Positions 12,068-23,463 are shown, numbered from the stretch's first letter. The stretch is DNA of 64,000 nucleotides from Calonectria ilicicola (GCA_020809705.1 CP085826.1:1984001-2048000); one strand, 5' to 3'. Program-made: numbers and translations. Notes: generated from the sequence alone by a model not told the origin.

Positions 12068-13390
12068 TTACCAATTTGTCTCTGTCATAGTCCTGTTTCC
12101 CGCCGCTATCTCAGGGGCGTAGTCGGTGCCCATATGATTGCCAATAGTCATACGAACAATCCACCCCCACAAGCGCCAATTGCCGACCTGGCCGGTGCCG
12201 CGGTACCGACCGAGCGTGACGGCGAACACGAAGGTATCATCGGCCTTGTAGGTGGGCATGGTACGCCCGGCCAGACGGTCCTGCATGGCCGGGGCCAGGA
12301 AACGTACCTGCGCGTCGGCATGTTTACCGTTAGCTGTCTGGGCGTTGCTGACGTCGCCCAGGGCGAACACGTTAGCGTGGCCTGTGGCCTGCAGCGTGTC
12401 GCGGTCGACCTTCACGCGGCCATCAGCATCGAGCATGGCCGGCGGCAAGAAGGCCGTGTTGGGCTGCACGCCAAAGGCTGGGATATACAGGTCTGTCTCG
12501 AGCGTCATCATGGTTGTGTTCGTTTTGTTGATGCTATCATTCTCGCCACTGGCCTGCAGCGTCAGGGACTGTTTGCCCGCCGGCGTCGTCGTGGCGCCTA
12601 CTACGTGTGTGTTTGTGATAACCTTGACGTTCATCTTGGATAACTCGTGGACCACCGTCTGGCGGATATCGTTGCGCGCCCCGGTCCCCAGCGGTAGGAC
12701 ATCATCGGCGATTAATGTGATCTCCTTTGTGCCCGAGAGTCCGTACTCCTGCCCCAACTCGCCCGCTACCTCGACGCCCGTCTGGCCGGCGCCGGCCACG
12801 ATAATGGATTGCGCTGCTGCAATCTTCTTGCGTAGGCTGTGGATCTCGTTCTTGGTTGTTGCCGTATCGGCTAGGTTCTTGAAGGGCATGCCGTCCCTGA
12901 ATGAGGAGCCGGTGGCAATAACAAGCGTGTCATAGTTGATGGTCCGCTGCTGTCCATCGGCTTTCACGGATATGATCACGCGGCTTTCTTTGTGATCCAG
13001 GTTCTGCGCTATGCCCAGCACATGCTCGAATTTGGAGACACCATACTTGGCGAATCCTGGCGCTAGGGGGAGAAAGATCTTCTCATCGCCGAACATGTCG
13101 GGGAGAATGGTGCGGACTGTGGCATAGGCCCAGAGCATCTCGTCGTTGGGACTGACCAGCACCACACGTAGGCCGACTGACGCTGGCGTATGCTTTAGCA
13201 GGTGGTGGGCTAGAGGGACGCCCGCCATTCCGGCGCCCAATATCACCATCGTGTGCTTTATGGTTGACGGCGCCAAGTTTGTGTCGGTGAGCCTTTGAGA
13301 CTTCTTGCTGGACGAGAGGAGACGGAAAAGAAGTGGACTGGCCAGAACCAAAAGGCCTGATATCCAGTAGGGTGAAGACTCTGGGAACAT
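12068..13390 (-). CDS. AIF/FSP1-like FAD-dependent NAD(P)H oxidoreductase
   Basis: Single-exon gene of 440 residues in the pyridine-nucleotide disulfide oxidoreductase superfamily, closest in layout to apoptosis-inducing factor homologues of the AMID/FSP1 type, which pass electrons from NAD(P)H to quinones. A hydrophobic N-terminal segment (about residues 9-25) probably anchors it to a membrane. The FAD-binding GAGMAG is at 52-57, the linker YDTLVIATGS at about 153-162, the NAD(P)H-binding GAGQTG at 200-205, and the second FAD motif NVFALGDVS at about 346-354. No redox-active CxxC is seen, which fits AIF-like rather than thioredoxin-reductase-like members. The length is close to family size. 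It sits alone at the edge of the AT block. Physiological substrate unknown. Confidence 0.88.
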   Translation of the reverse strand: MFPESSPYWISGLLVLASPLLFRLLSSSKKSQRLTDTNLAPSTIKHTMVILGAGMAGVPLAHHLLKHTPASVGLRVVLVSPNDEMLWAYATVRTILPDMFGDEKIFLPLAPGFAKYGVSKFEHVLGIAQNLDHKESRVIISVKADGQQRTINYDTLVIATGSSFRDGMPFKNLADTATTKNEIHSLRKKIAAAQSIIVAGAGQTGVEVAGELGQEYGLSGTKEITLIADDVLPLGTGARNDIRQTVVHELSKMNVKVITNTHVVGATTTPAGKQSLTLQASGENDSINKTNTTMMTLETDLYIPAFGVQPNTAFLPPAMLDADGRVKVDRDTLQATGHANVFALGDVSNAQTANGKHADAQVRFLAPAMQDRLAGRTMPTYKADDTFVFAVTLGRYRGTGQVGNWRLWGWIVRMTIGNHMGTDYAPEIAAGNRTMTETNW

Positions 13391-16012
13391 TTTCTGTTGA
13401 AGCGAGTGATTGAGAAGGGAGAAATTGGTGTGATGGGCTAGAGGCCTGGTAGAATGAAGACAATGGATGGATAGATATAGTTATTCTTCTGGGGCGAAAG
13501 ATATCCTGCGTTGCATGATCGTTCAACAATAGGTGGTACCAATCACTCAAACCTGATCTCATTGTGCCCTTGATGCAGTCGTCGTACAGCATTACCGCTT
13601 TTGGAAGTTTACGACCCGTGCACCAATGGCTTGCGGCAATTCATGTTTTGACCCCACACTCTTGGTTCTCTCGGCTGGACTTGCGGCGGCCCCTAGTTGT
13701 AACCCTAGAACATCTACCGACATGGGTACATTTTCATGGGTGAAGAAAAACATTTATCCAAGCGGAATTGCTAGGAGGGAGATTTCATCTCTAAAAACAA
13801 TCGCCACCTACCGACACCATCCCAGCGCTCGACACTGCTGCGTGGATCCTCGCAGTGACGGAGTTTGTTATCAACCTGCTTTCAACTTCTTAGATCTCTC
13901 GAATACAAGCGCCATCATTTCTAGATGGCAATGATGGGCCTACCATTTTTTTTTTTTTTTGGAAACCCTTGAGAAGCCGAGAATTGCGCTAGTCGACATT
14001 CGGATTCCTTCTGTGCCACAGCAGCTATCTACGACTGTATTCCAGCCATCAATTAACCAACTAGCACTACGAGAGCTCATCTTTGATCGGGATGCTTCCA
14101 CAGTCCACCGAGAGTATCCTAAGATGGTCGCTCGACCAGTCAAGATTGCAATCATCAAAAACAGACACAAAGGCCGGGTTGAGATCTTGACTCACAGGTA
14201 CACTCTATATTGAGCCTAGGGAAGACAATGCAAGTGGGTGGCAGATACCTGGCTCCTACGCTTTTTTCTTTGTTTATTTCTTTTCATTCTCTTTTCCCTA
14301 CGCTGTAAATCTGCATAACTCTTACACTACCTGCTAGCCCTCGAACATCCGATCGAAGCCGAACTGTCAAATCGTTAGTGAACAAGGAACACGGTGCCAA
14401 ACGAGAACACGAGCCTCGAACCCATACCACATCCTACAGTTTAAAGGGCCTGAGACTAGGCGTACAAAAGCAGTTGACGAAACTAGATTCAAGCTCCTTG
14501 GTCTCCTTCACAGAGGCCAACGTCAAACCATTCTGAGGCTGGTTAGCCGGTCTAGCCGAGCCAGAAGATTTCTTGCTTGCTGATACAACTGTGTCAAGCC
14601 TGAATCACAACAGTTGGCCTGTCCTCTTAGATCCTATTTTGAAAGCAAACAAGGATACTTGCCAGTGACTTTCGACTCGCCGCTCTCAGGTAGGTTCCTC
14701 TCAGGACACGGCACACTCTGGGTCTCGGAAGCCCCCTTCGCAAACACTCGTACCTTTTCTCCCTGGTAACCTCTAATCGCTGGGCAATCGCCGCAGAGCC
14801 ATGGCCCATTCTTCTTTATTGACTGGCCTAAGGAGTACGTTAGCAATTACGCTGAGCTCTGCGATGCTCTGCGTGATATGGCCAGCTCTGTCCATACCGA
14901 GATGTGCCGCCCCTCCCATTCTGCACTGATTTGCTAATATGTCTCGTAACTGGTCAGCCAGAGGGGTTCGGTAATCTAATCACCCCGTACGAACCTTGAT
15001 CTCTACAACCCCGAGGCGAATTACCCAGATACGCTGCATCCATGGCTATTTGTTACTGGCCAACACGAAAGCTTAGAATCGGGCGCCGCGTCTCTAGCTC
15101 TTCCCTAAATAGGCTGAAAAATTGGACAAAACCCGAGGGTTCCCATTAATATGGCTGATCTCCGCACAAGCCTTTGATGAAACGCTGAATTCCACTCCAT
15201 ACCTAACTTCTTATTTTGGAGTGGATTGTCTACGAAATTTGATTCACACTTGAGAACAATTCTGAACAACTCTTCAGAATGAATAAATGAAGGAAGAAAT
15301 AAAAATAAATTGACGTTGATTTCTTAGTATTAGACCCCGGATTATTTACTGTCCTTAATTCACCTTTGGGCTCTCATGTATGCTATGCACTTTTTTTCAG
15401 CCGCGTGGCTGGGCCGGTATACGCTTGCATTGGTGGAGTTGGCCAACTTCATGCCCAAAAACGTGATAGCGCGGCCGCAGGTCAGTCTTTAGTGAAGATA
15501 AGTCCGGCAGGCTTCCAGGGATCCCAGATGGTAAGAAAATAGAGCCTGGCCAACCATGCCATGCGAGAACGCACCTTATCCTCGTTTCCCCACAACCTTA
15601 CTGAGACTGGGTCCCTCGATTGTCCAATGCCAACCACACCGCATTGTTTCGTATCTAATCCATGGGCGACTGGTTCTAGATACCCCGCAAGCTTGGCCAT
15701 GGAGTCAAATGCCGGGCACGGACCAGACCAAGCCATATCAGACTTGACGCTTGCCTATCGACTTACCACATCACGGTTAGCAATGGAACCCTGCCACGCG
15801 GAGTAGTAAGAGGCGGCGTATCCACCGACCCGGCCTAGCCGCCGCCTTGAGAGACGCTAGGTGTACCCAAGGAAACCGGCTGTTTGGAGAAAATGATATA
15901 ATGTGAAAGCTTCGTGGTCCTAAAACTCGCCCAAATTGTTCTTCTGCTTTGAACCCAGTGGCTCGTTAAGGTCCATGCAATCAATCTCAGTTTTTTCTTC
16001 ATCATATCAAAC
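13391..16012. other. 2.6-kb intergenic region
   Basis: No supported gene. Several short ORFs on both strands lack recognisable domains; the most peptide-like is 13,959-14,213 (+, 84 codons), which reads smoothly and could be a fragment of an unknown gene. A run of 16 T lies at about 13,946-13,961. The right end is the promoter of the MFS transporter. Confidence 0.5.
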
Positions 16013-17706
16013 ATGACGGTCGATGTCCGCATCCCCGGCACGATTCAACTGGTTGACACCCAGGGCGTCCTCGACGTCAAGCATGGCAAAGACCACAAGG
16101 ATATTGTTCTCGTCCCTCAACCAAGCGACCACCCGGATGACCCTTTACGATGGATTCATTCACGAAAAATGATCAACATGTCTTGTGCCATGGCTTGGTG
16201 CTTCTTCATAGCTGCCATGGTCTCAGGGCTGTCACCAGCTTATGTTATGATTGAAGAGGATACAGGCATCTCGGTTGCTAACCTCAGCACTGGCAATGGC
16301 CTCTTGTATCTATTTCTCGGCTGGGGAACTGTGATCACACAGACTTTGGCACTCAACTACGGAAGACGTCCGACCTTGATCATTTCTATGCTACTCACAA
16401 CAGCTGTTACTGTATGGTCTGCTTACGTCAAGACCACCGGAGAGTTCTACGCCAACAGAATTCTTCTCGGCATTGTTTCCTCCCCGATGGAAACTCTTAT
16501 AGAAGTCGTCATCGGCGACGTATTCTTCACACACGATCGAGGATTCTACATGGGCATCTACTGCTGGACCCTGTGGTGTGGCGCGTTTCTTGCTCCCGTG
16601 GCATCTGGATTTGTCGCTGCTTCTCTGGGCTGGCGTTGGATTCAATACATCATGACCATCATTGGAGCAGCTGTTTTTGTGATCACATTTTTCTTCTTCG
16701 AGGAAACAATGTTCTACAGGCCCAGCAACTTTGAGGACACTGTTGGTGTACATGACGTATCCAAGCCTGCCTCCAACGCAGACTTGGGTTCAATGGAAAA
16801 GGATATTCAGAATGACTTGAGCCCCGACGACTCCAATACAAACACTTCTCCTGATGAGATATATGTTGATGGCTCTCCGATACAAGTCAAAACGTACGGA
16901 GAGAAACTCAAGCTTTGGGGTCATCGTCACCCTAGTCAACCAAACACATTCAAAGCATGGTTTCTTCCGTTTTTACTCTATCAATTCCCCGGAGTAGTAT
17001 TTGCTGGAGTCTTAGTCGGCGGCATCCTATCCTGGTACAATGTCGTGGGTGGCTCCTTGGCTCTGATCCTCAGCAACGAGCCCTACAATTTCAGTGTAAA
17101 CACTGTTGGACTCACGTACTTAGCATGTGTAATTGGCGTCACCATTGGATGCATCCTTTCAGGTTGGATGTCGGATATCATGACAATTAAGATTGCGCGT
17201 CGCAAAAATGGTGTCATGGAACCCGAATACCGTCTTTGGATGTGTGCTGTTGCTGCTGTCGCCCACCCTGCAGGTTGCCTTCTCTATGGCGTCGGGGCAT
17301 CGAACAGCATTCACTGGGTGGGCATTGTCTTTGGTCTGTTGCTTATCTCGATTACACTGCCAATCGGATCTAGTCTTGCTTTCACCTACATTCTCGATAG
17401 TTACAAAGAAGTTGCAGGAGAAGGTCTGATTTCCGCCATCCTCATTCGCAATGTCATGGGTAAGTTTAGTCAGCCACCAGAAGTAGTCATGACACTAATA
17501 AAATTTCAGGTTTTGCCTTTAGCTACGCAGTGGTTCCCATGATTGAGAATCTCGGGCTACGCGACTCATTCATTTTAGTCGCTATCCTGGGATTGGCATT
17601 TTGGTGCTTTTGTTTCTTCATGATTTGGTTTGGAAAGCCCATCAGAAGAGCGACTGGACCTGCGTATTGGAAGTTGGTGGAGAAGTATGGGCTTTCCGCG
17701 CATTGA
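16013..17706 (+). CDS. MFS transporter, DHA1/HOL1-like
   Basis: Exons 16,013-17,459 and 17,510-17,706, with a 50-bp intron (GTAAGT...TTTCAG) that restores a C-terminal transmembrane helix and gives 547 residues. The protein has about 12 hydrophobic segments with a long hydrophilic loop in the middle (about residues 240-305), as in major facilitator drug:proton antiporters. The signature after helix 2 is visible as LNYGRRPTLI, and the HOL1-like N-terminal P-L-R-W motif precedes helix 1. It is a plasma-membrane or vacuolar exporter/importer whose substrate cannot be told. It lies upstream of, and co-oriented with, a Zn2Cys6 regulator at 18,383. It may serve the neighbouring ALDH/b5/MOSC group; that is inference. 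Confidence 0.88.
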
Positions 17707-18382
17707 TCTGTCATGCACAAAATCTGAAATTATACTTTACTAGTGAATTGATTCTAGTGTTATTGAAAGACGGTCTGATAATCAATGCTTAAAGTGATGT
17801 GCCGAGTCGTTGGAAGTGGCGCGTCTGGTCGGGTGACATGATGATCCTCCGCGCGGAGCCCGTAACGTTCGGCGTCAGCCATGATACCGACGATAATATG
17901 CAAACTATAAAGGGACAGGCCCAAAACTAAAGACGCTCGAACATGGTGCAGGACTCAAGACTCAGCTACGACGATTGGCTCAATTGGTGCAACGCCCTCC
18001 GCCCTCCCTCCTTCTTCCTGTTGACACTAGGGTCATGGTACCTTGAGAAGGCCGCCCTAAACCCAAGATGGAAAGAAGATTGCCCAAACTCAAGTGGAGA
18101 TATCGACGATAAGAAAGGACAGGGGCCAGAGCCACGCACACGCAGCGCCCTACGTACTGGAGAGACTCCCCGCTTCCCCCGCCTGTCCCCCGCATCACTG
18201 TGAAGAACAAGGCCGAGCCCGAGATAGACCAGTAGTAGTCGACCAGCAGCCTCTCCCATGATAACAGCCTCAGACCCATGCTATCTTATCCTTCAAACCC
18301 TTGCTCCACACTATCCAGGCGATAATCCACCAAGTTGGACAATCTCAATTGCATGCATCACCGGCACTCAGAGCGAAAGACC
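17707..18382. other. Intergenic, 5' region of the Zn2Cys6 gene
   Basis: No gene recognised. Overlapping ORFs of 70-99 codons occur on both strands with no domains. An in-frame upstream ATG at 18,335 could extend the regulator by 16 residues. Confidence 0.5.
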
Positions 18383-19756
18383 ATGCCCAAGGCCCCGAGA
18401 ATCCGCGTCGTCGAGGGCTCGTGTTGGCCGTGCAAGAAGCGCCGCATCAAGTGCGATCTCGCCAAGCCCGTGTGCATGCGATGCGGCCTCGTCGGCGCAA
18501 GCTGCGACTATAGCACTCGATTGATCCGCTGGAGCACACGACCCGCCGTCACCGTCCCTCCCATCTACCACGTCAGCAGTCGCGATGAGCAGCTGGCTTC
18601 GTCCCTCGCCGTCTACGAGAAACGAGCCCTCGATTACTTTCACGGACGATTCTGGCCCTTGTTGACGACTGCTTCCGAACCCTGCACGCCCCCGATCCTC
18701 GTCGCGCTGGAACATCGGGTCGTCCTGCTCGCTACATGTGTCTTGGCGGATGCGCATCGTTGGCTGCAAGATGGGCGCAACAGTCGCAGCGTCTTGAACG
18801 TCAAACGCTTAGAATGCCTTGCTGCACTGCGCGTCGAAGTAGACGATTGCTGTTCAAAAGGCGATGGACCCCTTCAGACACTGCTATTTGCCGTGCTCCT
18901 GCTTTACTTCCATGATGGCTTTCTGGAATGTGGAGAATCCTCAGCATCTACGTCTAGCCATCGCGACGGAGTTTTGGCCATAGTCAACAGGCTTGGAGGA
19001 ATGGAATCAGTTTTGCGCACCAAATCAGATCCATTGCATTTGCTACTGTCCGAGTTCGCATCTGCAGATCTAGGAACTGCAATGTTCAAGGGTCAGACGC
19101 CGTCTTTTCCTCCAAGCATATGGGACTCAGTGGACCAAGGGCCAGTCTGGTGGAGTCAAGATTCCATGGGTAGACATTCTCTATCCAGCGTTTTCCGTGA
19201 AATCTCTACCATGGCCTTCTATATGGACTCTGTAGCGTCAATGCGCGAGGAATTTTCCATGGATCGGGTTCGCCAATTCGAAATTGCGCTGCAGCCTATC
19301 TACGCGCCACTTGCTCTCCAGGATCTAAATAGTACAGGCACGGAATTGGTTGAGGCAGAGAAAGATCTAGAAGCAACTCACGCCTACGCCTTGATACGAA
19401 GCTTCCAACATGTCGCACTTGTTTACCTCTACAGAGCGATCTGCGGTCTGCCTATTCACCATCCACTAGTCCAGCAACACACGCAGTCATGCCTCGATTG
19501 TATATTCGGCATCAAGCGGCCATCCAAAGTCATCAACTGCATCGTGCTTCCTCTGTGCATCGCTGGAGCCCATGCGCAGGACACCAAACAACAAAAGGGA
19601 GTACGAAACATGGTGACCTTCATTTTTGATGAGATTCGCTTTGCCTCTACTCATGCAGTAAGCACAGCGCTAGAAGCCATTTGGAAATCACATAATGCCA
19701 ATATGACATGGGCCGAAATGTTTGCTGAATTGAACCCCCAGGCCATCATTCTTTAA
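18383..19756 (+). CDS. Zn2Cys6 transcription factor
   Basis: Single-exon protein of 457 residues from the ATG at 18,383 (473 if the in-frame ATG at 18,335 is used). I prefer 18,383 because the basic residues and first zinc cysteine follow closely. The N terminus has a Zn2Cys6 binuclear cluster, C-x2-C-x6-C-x6-C-x2-C-x6-C (starting CWPCKKRRIKC, about residues 14-42), which binds CGG-type sites. The remainder is helical and resembles the short fungal 'transcription factor domain 2' regulators rather than the long Gal4 type. Placed between the MFS transporter and the divergently reading aldehyde dehydrogenase group, it is a candidate pathway regulator; this is inference from position. Confidence 0.88.
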   Translation: MPKAPRIRVVEGSCWPCKKRRIKCDLAKPVCMRCGLVGASCDYSTRLIRWSTRPAVTVPPIYHVSSRDEQLASSLAVYEKRALDYFHGRFWPLLTTASEPCTPPILVALEHRVVLLATCVLADAHRWLQDGRNSRSVLNVKRLECLAALRVEVDDCCSKGDGPLQTLLFAVLLLYFHDGFLECGESSASTSSHRDGVLAIVNRLGGMESVLRTKSDPLHLLLSEFASADLGTAMFKGQTPSFPPSIWDSVDQGPVWWSQDSMGRHSLSSVFREISTMAFYMDSVASMREEFSMDRVRQFEIALQPIYAPLALQDLNSTGTELVEAEKDLEATHAYALIRSFQHVALVYLYRAICGLPIHHPLVQQHTQSCLDCIFGIKRPSKVINCIVLPLCIAGAHAQDTKQQKGVRNMVTFIFDEIRFASTHAVSTALEAIWKSHNANMTWAEMFAELNPQAIIL

Positions 19757-20003
19757 AGAATTTGTTCATTTCACTGTTTAGTTAATGTCGGCCTGTAAAT
19801 TAGTCCTTTTTCTTGGCTTTTTTTTTTTTCTTTATCGTGGCAATGGAACGGAATACTTGGAGGCGCTGGATGTGAGAAGGATACCCTGACCCTAGTGGGG
19901 AATTACGTCATGGAGTTCAAGACTTCGCGGGACAATTTTATTTGAAATATTGATGAATTGGCTTATGAATTGATTGCTATTTGTTTGATTACCCTGATTC
20001 CAT

Positions 20004-21566
20004 TTAAAGCATAAGTCCCATGTTGACGTGGACTGCCTTAGTCTGAGTGTAAGCAGCGAGTCCAGCCTCTCCCAGTTCCCTACCAATACCACTCTGCTTC
20101 ACACCACCAAATGGAACGCGGATGTCAGAGTCATTGGAGCTGTTGATCCAAACCATACCGGCCTGTAGTCGACCTGCCACGCGGTGTGCCCGCTGGATAT
20201 CACGAGTGAACACTGCGGAGCCGAGACCGTATGAGGTGCTGTTGGCGAGTCTGATAGCCTCCTCCTCAGTAGTGAAGGGAGTAATGGAGACGAAGGGTCC
20301 GAAGACTTCCTCCTGGAAGATTCTCATGTTCTCCTTGACATCGGAGAAGACGGTGGGCTCAATGAAGAAGCCCTTACCGCCAACATTCTTGTGGGCCACA
20401 CCACCCGTCAGCAGCTTGGCACCATCAGTCTTTCCAGCCTCGATGTAGCCCAGAATTCTGTCAAACTGGGCCTTGGTGACCTGGGGACCCTGGAAGGTGT
20501 CCTGGTCGAATGGGTTTCCGACCTTGTTCTCAGTAACAATCTTCCGGAAGCGAGCGACGTAGTCGTCAAAGATCTCCTGCTGGACAAGGATTCTTGAGGT
20601 GGCAGTGCAAATCTGGCCTTGGTTGCTCATGATACCAACGTGACCCCATTTAGCGGCCTGCTCGAGGTCGGCATCGCTGAAGACGAGAAGGGGTGACTTT
20701 CCTCCAGTCTCGAGTGTAATGTTCTTCATGGTAGCGCTGGCGGTCTTCATGACAGCCTTGCCAGTAACGGTGGAACCTGTAAAGGCGACCTTGTCGACAC
20801 CGGGGTGCTCAACCAGAGCCTGACCGGCCTCTCGTCCGAAGCCGTTGACGACGTTGACGACTCCAGGAGGGAAGCCGGCCTTGGGAATAAGAGAGGCGAG
20901 GAAGAGGATGGACAAGGGTGTTTGCTCGGCGGGCTTCATGACGACAGTGTTTCCGCAGGCCAATGCTGGGCCAAGCTTCCAGGCGGCCATGGCCAGAGGG
21001 TAGTTCCAGGGAATGATTTGACCACAAACACCAATGGGTTGCTTGAGGGTATAGGCGAACTTTTGGGGAGTGGTGGGGATTGTCTGACCGTGGATCTTGT
21101 CCGCCCAGCCGGCGTAGTATCGGAGGGTGCCGATGACCTCTCCAAGGTCTTCCTCGAGTGCGACGCTGTAGGGCTTGCCATTGTCCCAGGTCTCGAGTGT
21201 GGCCAGGGTCTCTCGGTTCTCCTCGATGATGTCGGCGAGCTTGAACATGAGCTGGCCACGCTCAGTGCCGGAAATGCCGCTCCATTCGGGGGAGTCGAAG
21301 GCAGCGCGGGCGGCCTTCACAGCAGTGTCGACATCTGCGGCGGAGGCAGCCTCGACCGATGCGATCTCGGATTCATCACTGGTGGAGAGAATGTCAGCTT
21401 AGAGAATCGAAGTACGAGGTGAATGTCTCCTAAAAGCGTACCTGGGGTTGATGCTGGTAACCTTGCTGCCAGAAGTGGCGGCGACAAACTCGTTGTTGAC
21501 AAACAGACCAGTGGGCAGGGTAATGAGTCGCCCGTTGGGGGCCTGGAGTTCGACCTGGAGCGCCAT
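20004..21566 (-). CDS. NAD(P)+-dependent aldehyde dehydrogenase
   Basis: Exons 21,566-21,442 and 21,378-20,004 (minus strand), with a 63-bp intron (GTACGC...CACCAG), encode 499 residues, the usual ALDH length. The enzyme oxidises aldehydes to acids, probably in the cytosol. Visible family features are the Rossmann-region PWNYPL, the cofactor FTGSTVTG, the general base in LETGGKSP, the catalytic cysteine in NQGQIC, and the PFGGVKQSG motif near the C terminus. The closest known type is the broad-range fungal AldA. The upstream region carries four copies of GTGCCCCTC. It lies head-to-tail upstream of cytochrome b5 on the same strand. A 205-codon ORF on the other strand is only its shadow. Confidence 0.93.
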
Positions 21567-21728
21567 TGCTTATAGTTTTTTGGGGGTATCACAAAAGTCG
21601 AAAAATGAGGAGATGAAAAGGAATGGAATGGGAGAAACAGCGGGCGGCAGGATACGGCTTAATATGGCTGGTGATATCGGCACGAAGCTCCAGTTTGGGA
21701 AGATTGATAGACCTCTGATCAGCGCGTG

Positions 21729-21792
21729 GTGCCCCTCCGTAGCGCAGTGCCCCTCCGTGCGTGCCCCTCCCATCCCTTCATAGGTGCCCCTC
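21729..21792 (-). promoter_or_regulatory. Four direct copies of GTGCCCCTC upstream of the ALDH gene
   Basis: The 9-mer GTGCCCCTC occurs at 21,729-21,737, 21,747-21,755, 21,761-21,769 and 21,784-21,792, 160-230 bp upstream of the ALDH ATG. Each contains CCCCT (AGGGG on the coding strand), the core of fungal stress response elements bound by C2H2 factors of the Msn2/4 type. The clustering is far beyond chance in this local context. The binding factor is inferred only. Confidence 0.6.
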
Positions 21793-22095
21793 AGCGATCG
21801 ATTGAGGGGAATTCTCACTGCTGCATAAATAGCTAAGCTACCCACATGTCGAGATAACTGCCTAATCCAGTAAGAAAATGGGCCAGCTTCCCGCGCGCCA
21901 CAGTCCCCGCACTTGTGACGCATGGGTTACGCGACGACGCGGAAAAGGTGAGGCGTCTGGATCTATGTAGTCAAGTGGCCAATGTTTTAGCTCGTGACGG
22001 GGAGAATGAAATGGGAAATAAAAAAGGCACAAGAGCTTTAATTGTAACGGGGCTGGCTACGGAATACTGGTTCATTCATTCATTCTCTAAAGACA

Positions 22096-22609
22096 CTACT
22101 CGCTCGACTTGGTCCCAAACGGGTTCTCCACATGATGCCGGAAAAATACTGCCCCCAACGACAACGCGGCAACGCCCACAGCAGAAAACAAGGCGAAAAA
22201 TGAAACGGGGGATTTCTGGGTCGCAGCCTTCGTGGCCATCTGCAACACGCCCTATTAGTAAATGATGCATGGAGCATCCGAGCTCCGCTCAAGCACACTC
22301 ACCACCGGCGTAGCGTCCAATTCTCCGACCTTGAGGCTCTTCAATTCCTCCATTGCCTCTGCACTGTGCCCAACTTCGTGGAATGCCTCGCTCGCATCCT
22401 GGCCCAGAACTTCTACAAGAATGTCGTCGCCTCCACTGTATTATGGTCGCGTCAGTACATTTTGCCGCCACTCGTTAGGGAAATGGCCGCCCGTACGGAT
22501 GCTTGTCCATGTAGTTGGTGATGTCGTAGACAAGCTTGTCAATGACGATGAGGCCACCCTTGTCTGTCGACCGTTTGGATACTTCCTCAATTGTGAATTT
22601 TTCGCTCAT
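22096..22609 (-). CDS. Cytochrome b5, tail-anchored
   Basis: Three exons on the minus strand (22,609-22,497; 22,435-22,303; 22,239-22,096) encode 129 residues. Intron 1 splits the HPGG heme motif and intron 2 carries a TACTAAT branch site. The two axial heme histidines are His37 (HPGG) and His61 (VGHS), spaced 24 residues as in cytochrome b5. A hydrophobic segment at about 94-115 followed by a short charged tail is a tail anchor for ER or outer mitochondrial membrane. It transfers electrons from cytochrome b5 reductase to membrane acceptors. A reductase gene (26,385-27,470) and a MOSC acceptor (24,519-25,856) lie within 5 kb, so it is a likely dedicated partner. It was missed by simple ORF calling because its exons are short. 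Confidence 0.92.
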
Positions 22610-23067
22610 TTTGGCAGACTGATATTATGTTAAATGATTTACTTCTTCATACAATCCGGTATTCCGCCAAACTTATATACTCCTCAGTAGTTGATTGTCA
22701 ATGTGTGGTCAATAGACTACTTCCTTAGCCGCATCGATGGTACCGGAATACTAAAATGGGAAAGTCTATTGACCATTGAAGCCGCCCGTAATTGATCCCC
22801 ATCTACGGCCACTGGCTGGTCAAACTACTTCCCCACTGGATGGTCTGGGGTCAGATAAGAAAGGAGGGTTGTGGAGAACATGATGCAATCATCTACCGGC
22901 TGGAACCGATCAGTCGGAGCACTTGGAACGGAGCTAAGGATATTAACGCGAGCGGAAAGCTTCTCTAATCTTAGTTACAGGATTGGCTATTTCCCCCAGG
23001 TCCTCGTCCCCCAATGTCCCTTACAGGTTCCACCTCCACTGTCTTCTCCGCAGTCCAACGTCCCCGT
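22610..23067. other. Intergenic, cytochrome b5 promoter
   Basis: 458 bp between the b5 start codon and the RidA-like stop codon; both genes read leftward. No gene; the small plus-strand ORF at 22,871 is not supported. Confidence 0.6.
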
Positions 23068-23463
23068 TTACGGGATGAGAGCCTCGACCTCAATCTCCAC
23101 TTGCATTCCTTCTAGCCCCAACTTTCCAATCTGAATGCATGTCCAGGTGGGGCGGTGGTTGGGGAAAAGCTTCTTAAGCGTGGACGTCATCACGTCAAAG
23201 CTGGAGTCCATGTCCAAGTGGTATGAACGAATGGAGTGAATGTTATCGTATGAGAGAGAGGGGTCCGCGGCTTTCAGGGCCTTGAGTACGTTGCCGAAGG
23301 CTATTTCGATTTGCTTCTCTAGATCCGATGTCATCTTGCCTTGCTCATCCCAGCCGCCTTGACCAGATGTTCTGACAAGGTTTCCGACTTTGACAGCTTG
23401 CGAGTAGTGGTAATCAGAGGCATTGGCCTCCGTGCCGGGGTAGTTGAAGAATTGAGTGGTCAT
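23068..23463 (-). CDS. RidA/YjgF/UK114-family protein, divergent subgroup
   Basis: Single-exon 131-residue protein matching the whole Rid fold, with TSGQGG near the N-terminal third and the closing strand VEIEVEALIP. RidA proteins are trimeric and hydrolyse reactive imines/enamines to carbonyl plus ammonia. The family's catalytic arginine, which precedes the S/T-C-V/I strand in E. coli RidA, appears here as tryptophan (RPTWTCIQIG). The protein therefore belongs with divergent Rid subgroups whose imine deaminase activity is not assured. It sits between cytochrome b5 and the MOSC gene on the same strand. This suggests, but does not show, a role with N-reduced intermediates. Confidence 0.88.
   Translation of the reverse strand: MTTQFFNYPGTEANASDYHYSQAVKVGNLVRTSGQGGWDEQGKMTSDLEKQIEIAFGNVLKALKAADPSLSYDNIHSIRSYHLDMDSSFDVMTSTLKKLFPNHRPTWTCIQIGKLGLEGMQVEIEVEALIP

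Noticed and set aside
12134..12935. 169- and 227-codon plus-strand ORFs
   Set aside because: Shadows of the AIF-like flavoprotein gene.
20805..21422. 205-codon plus-strand ORF
   Set aside because: Antisense shadow of the aldehyde dehydrogenase, whose motifs and splice sites are convincing on the minus strand.
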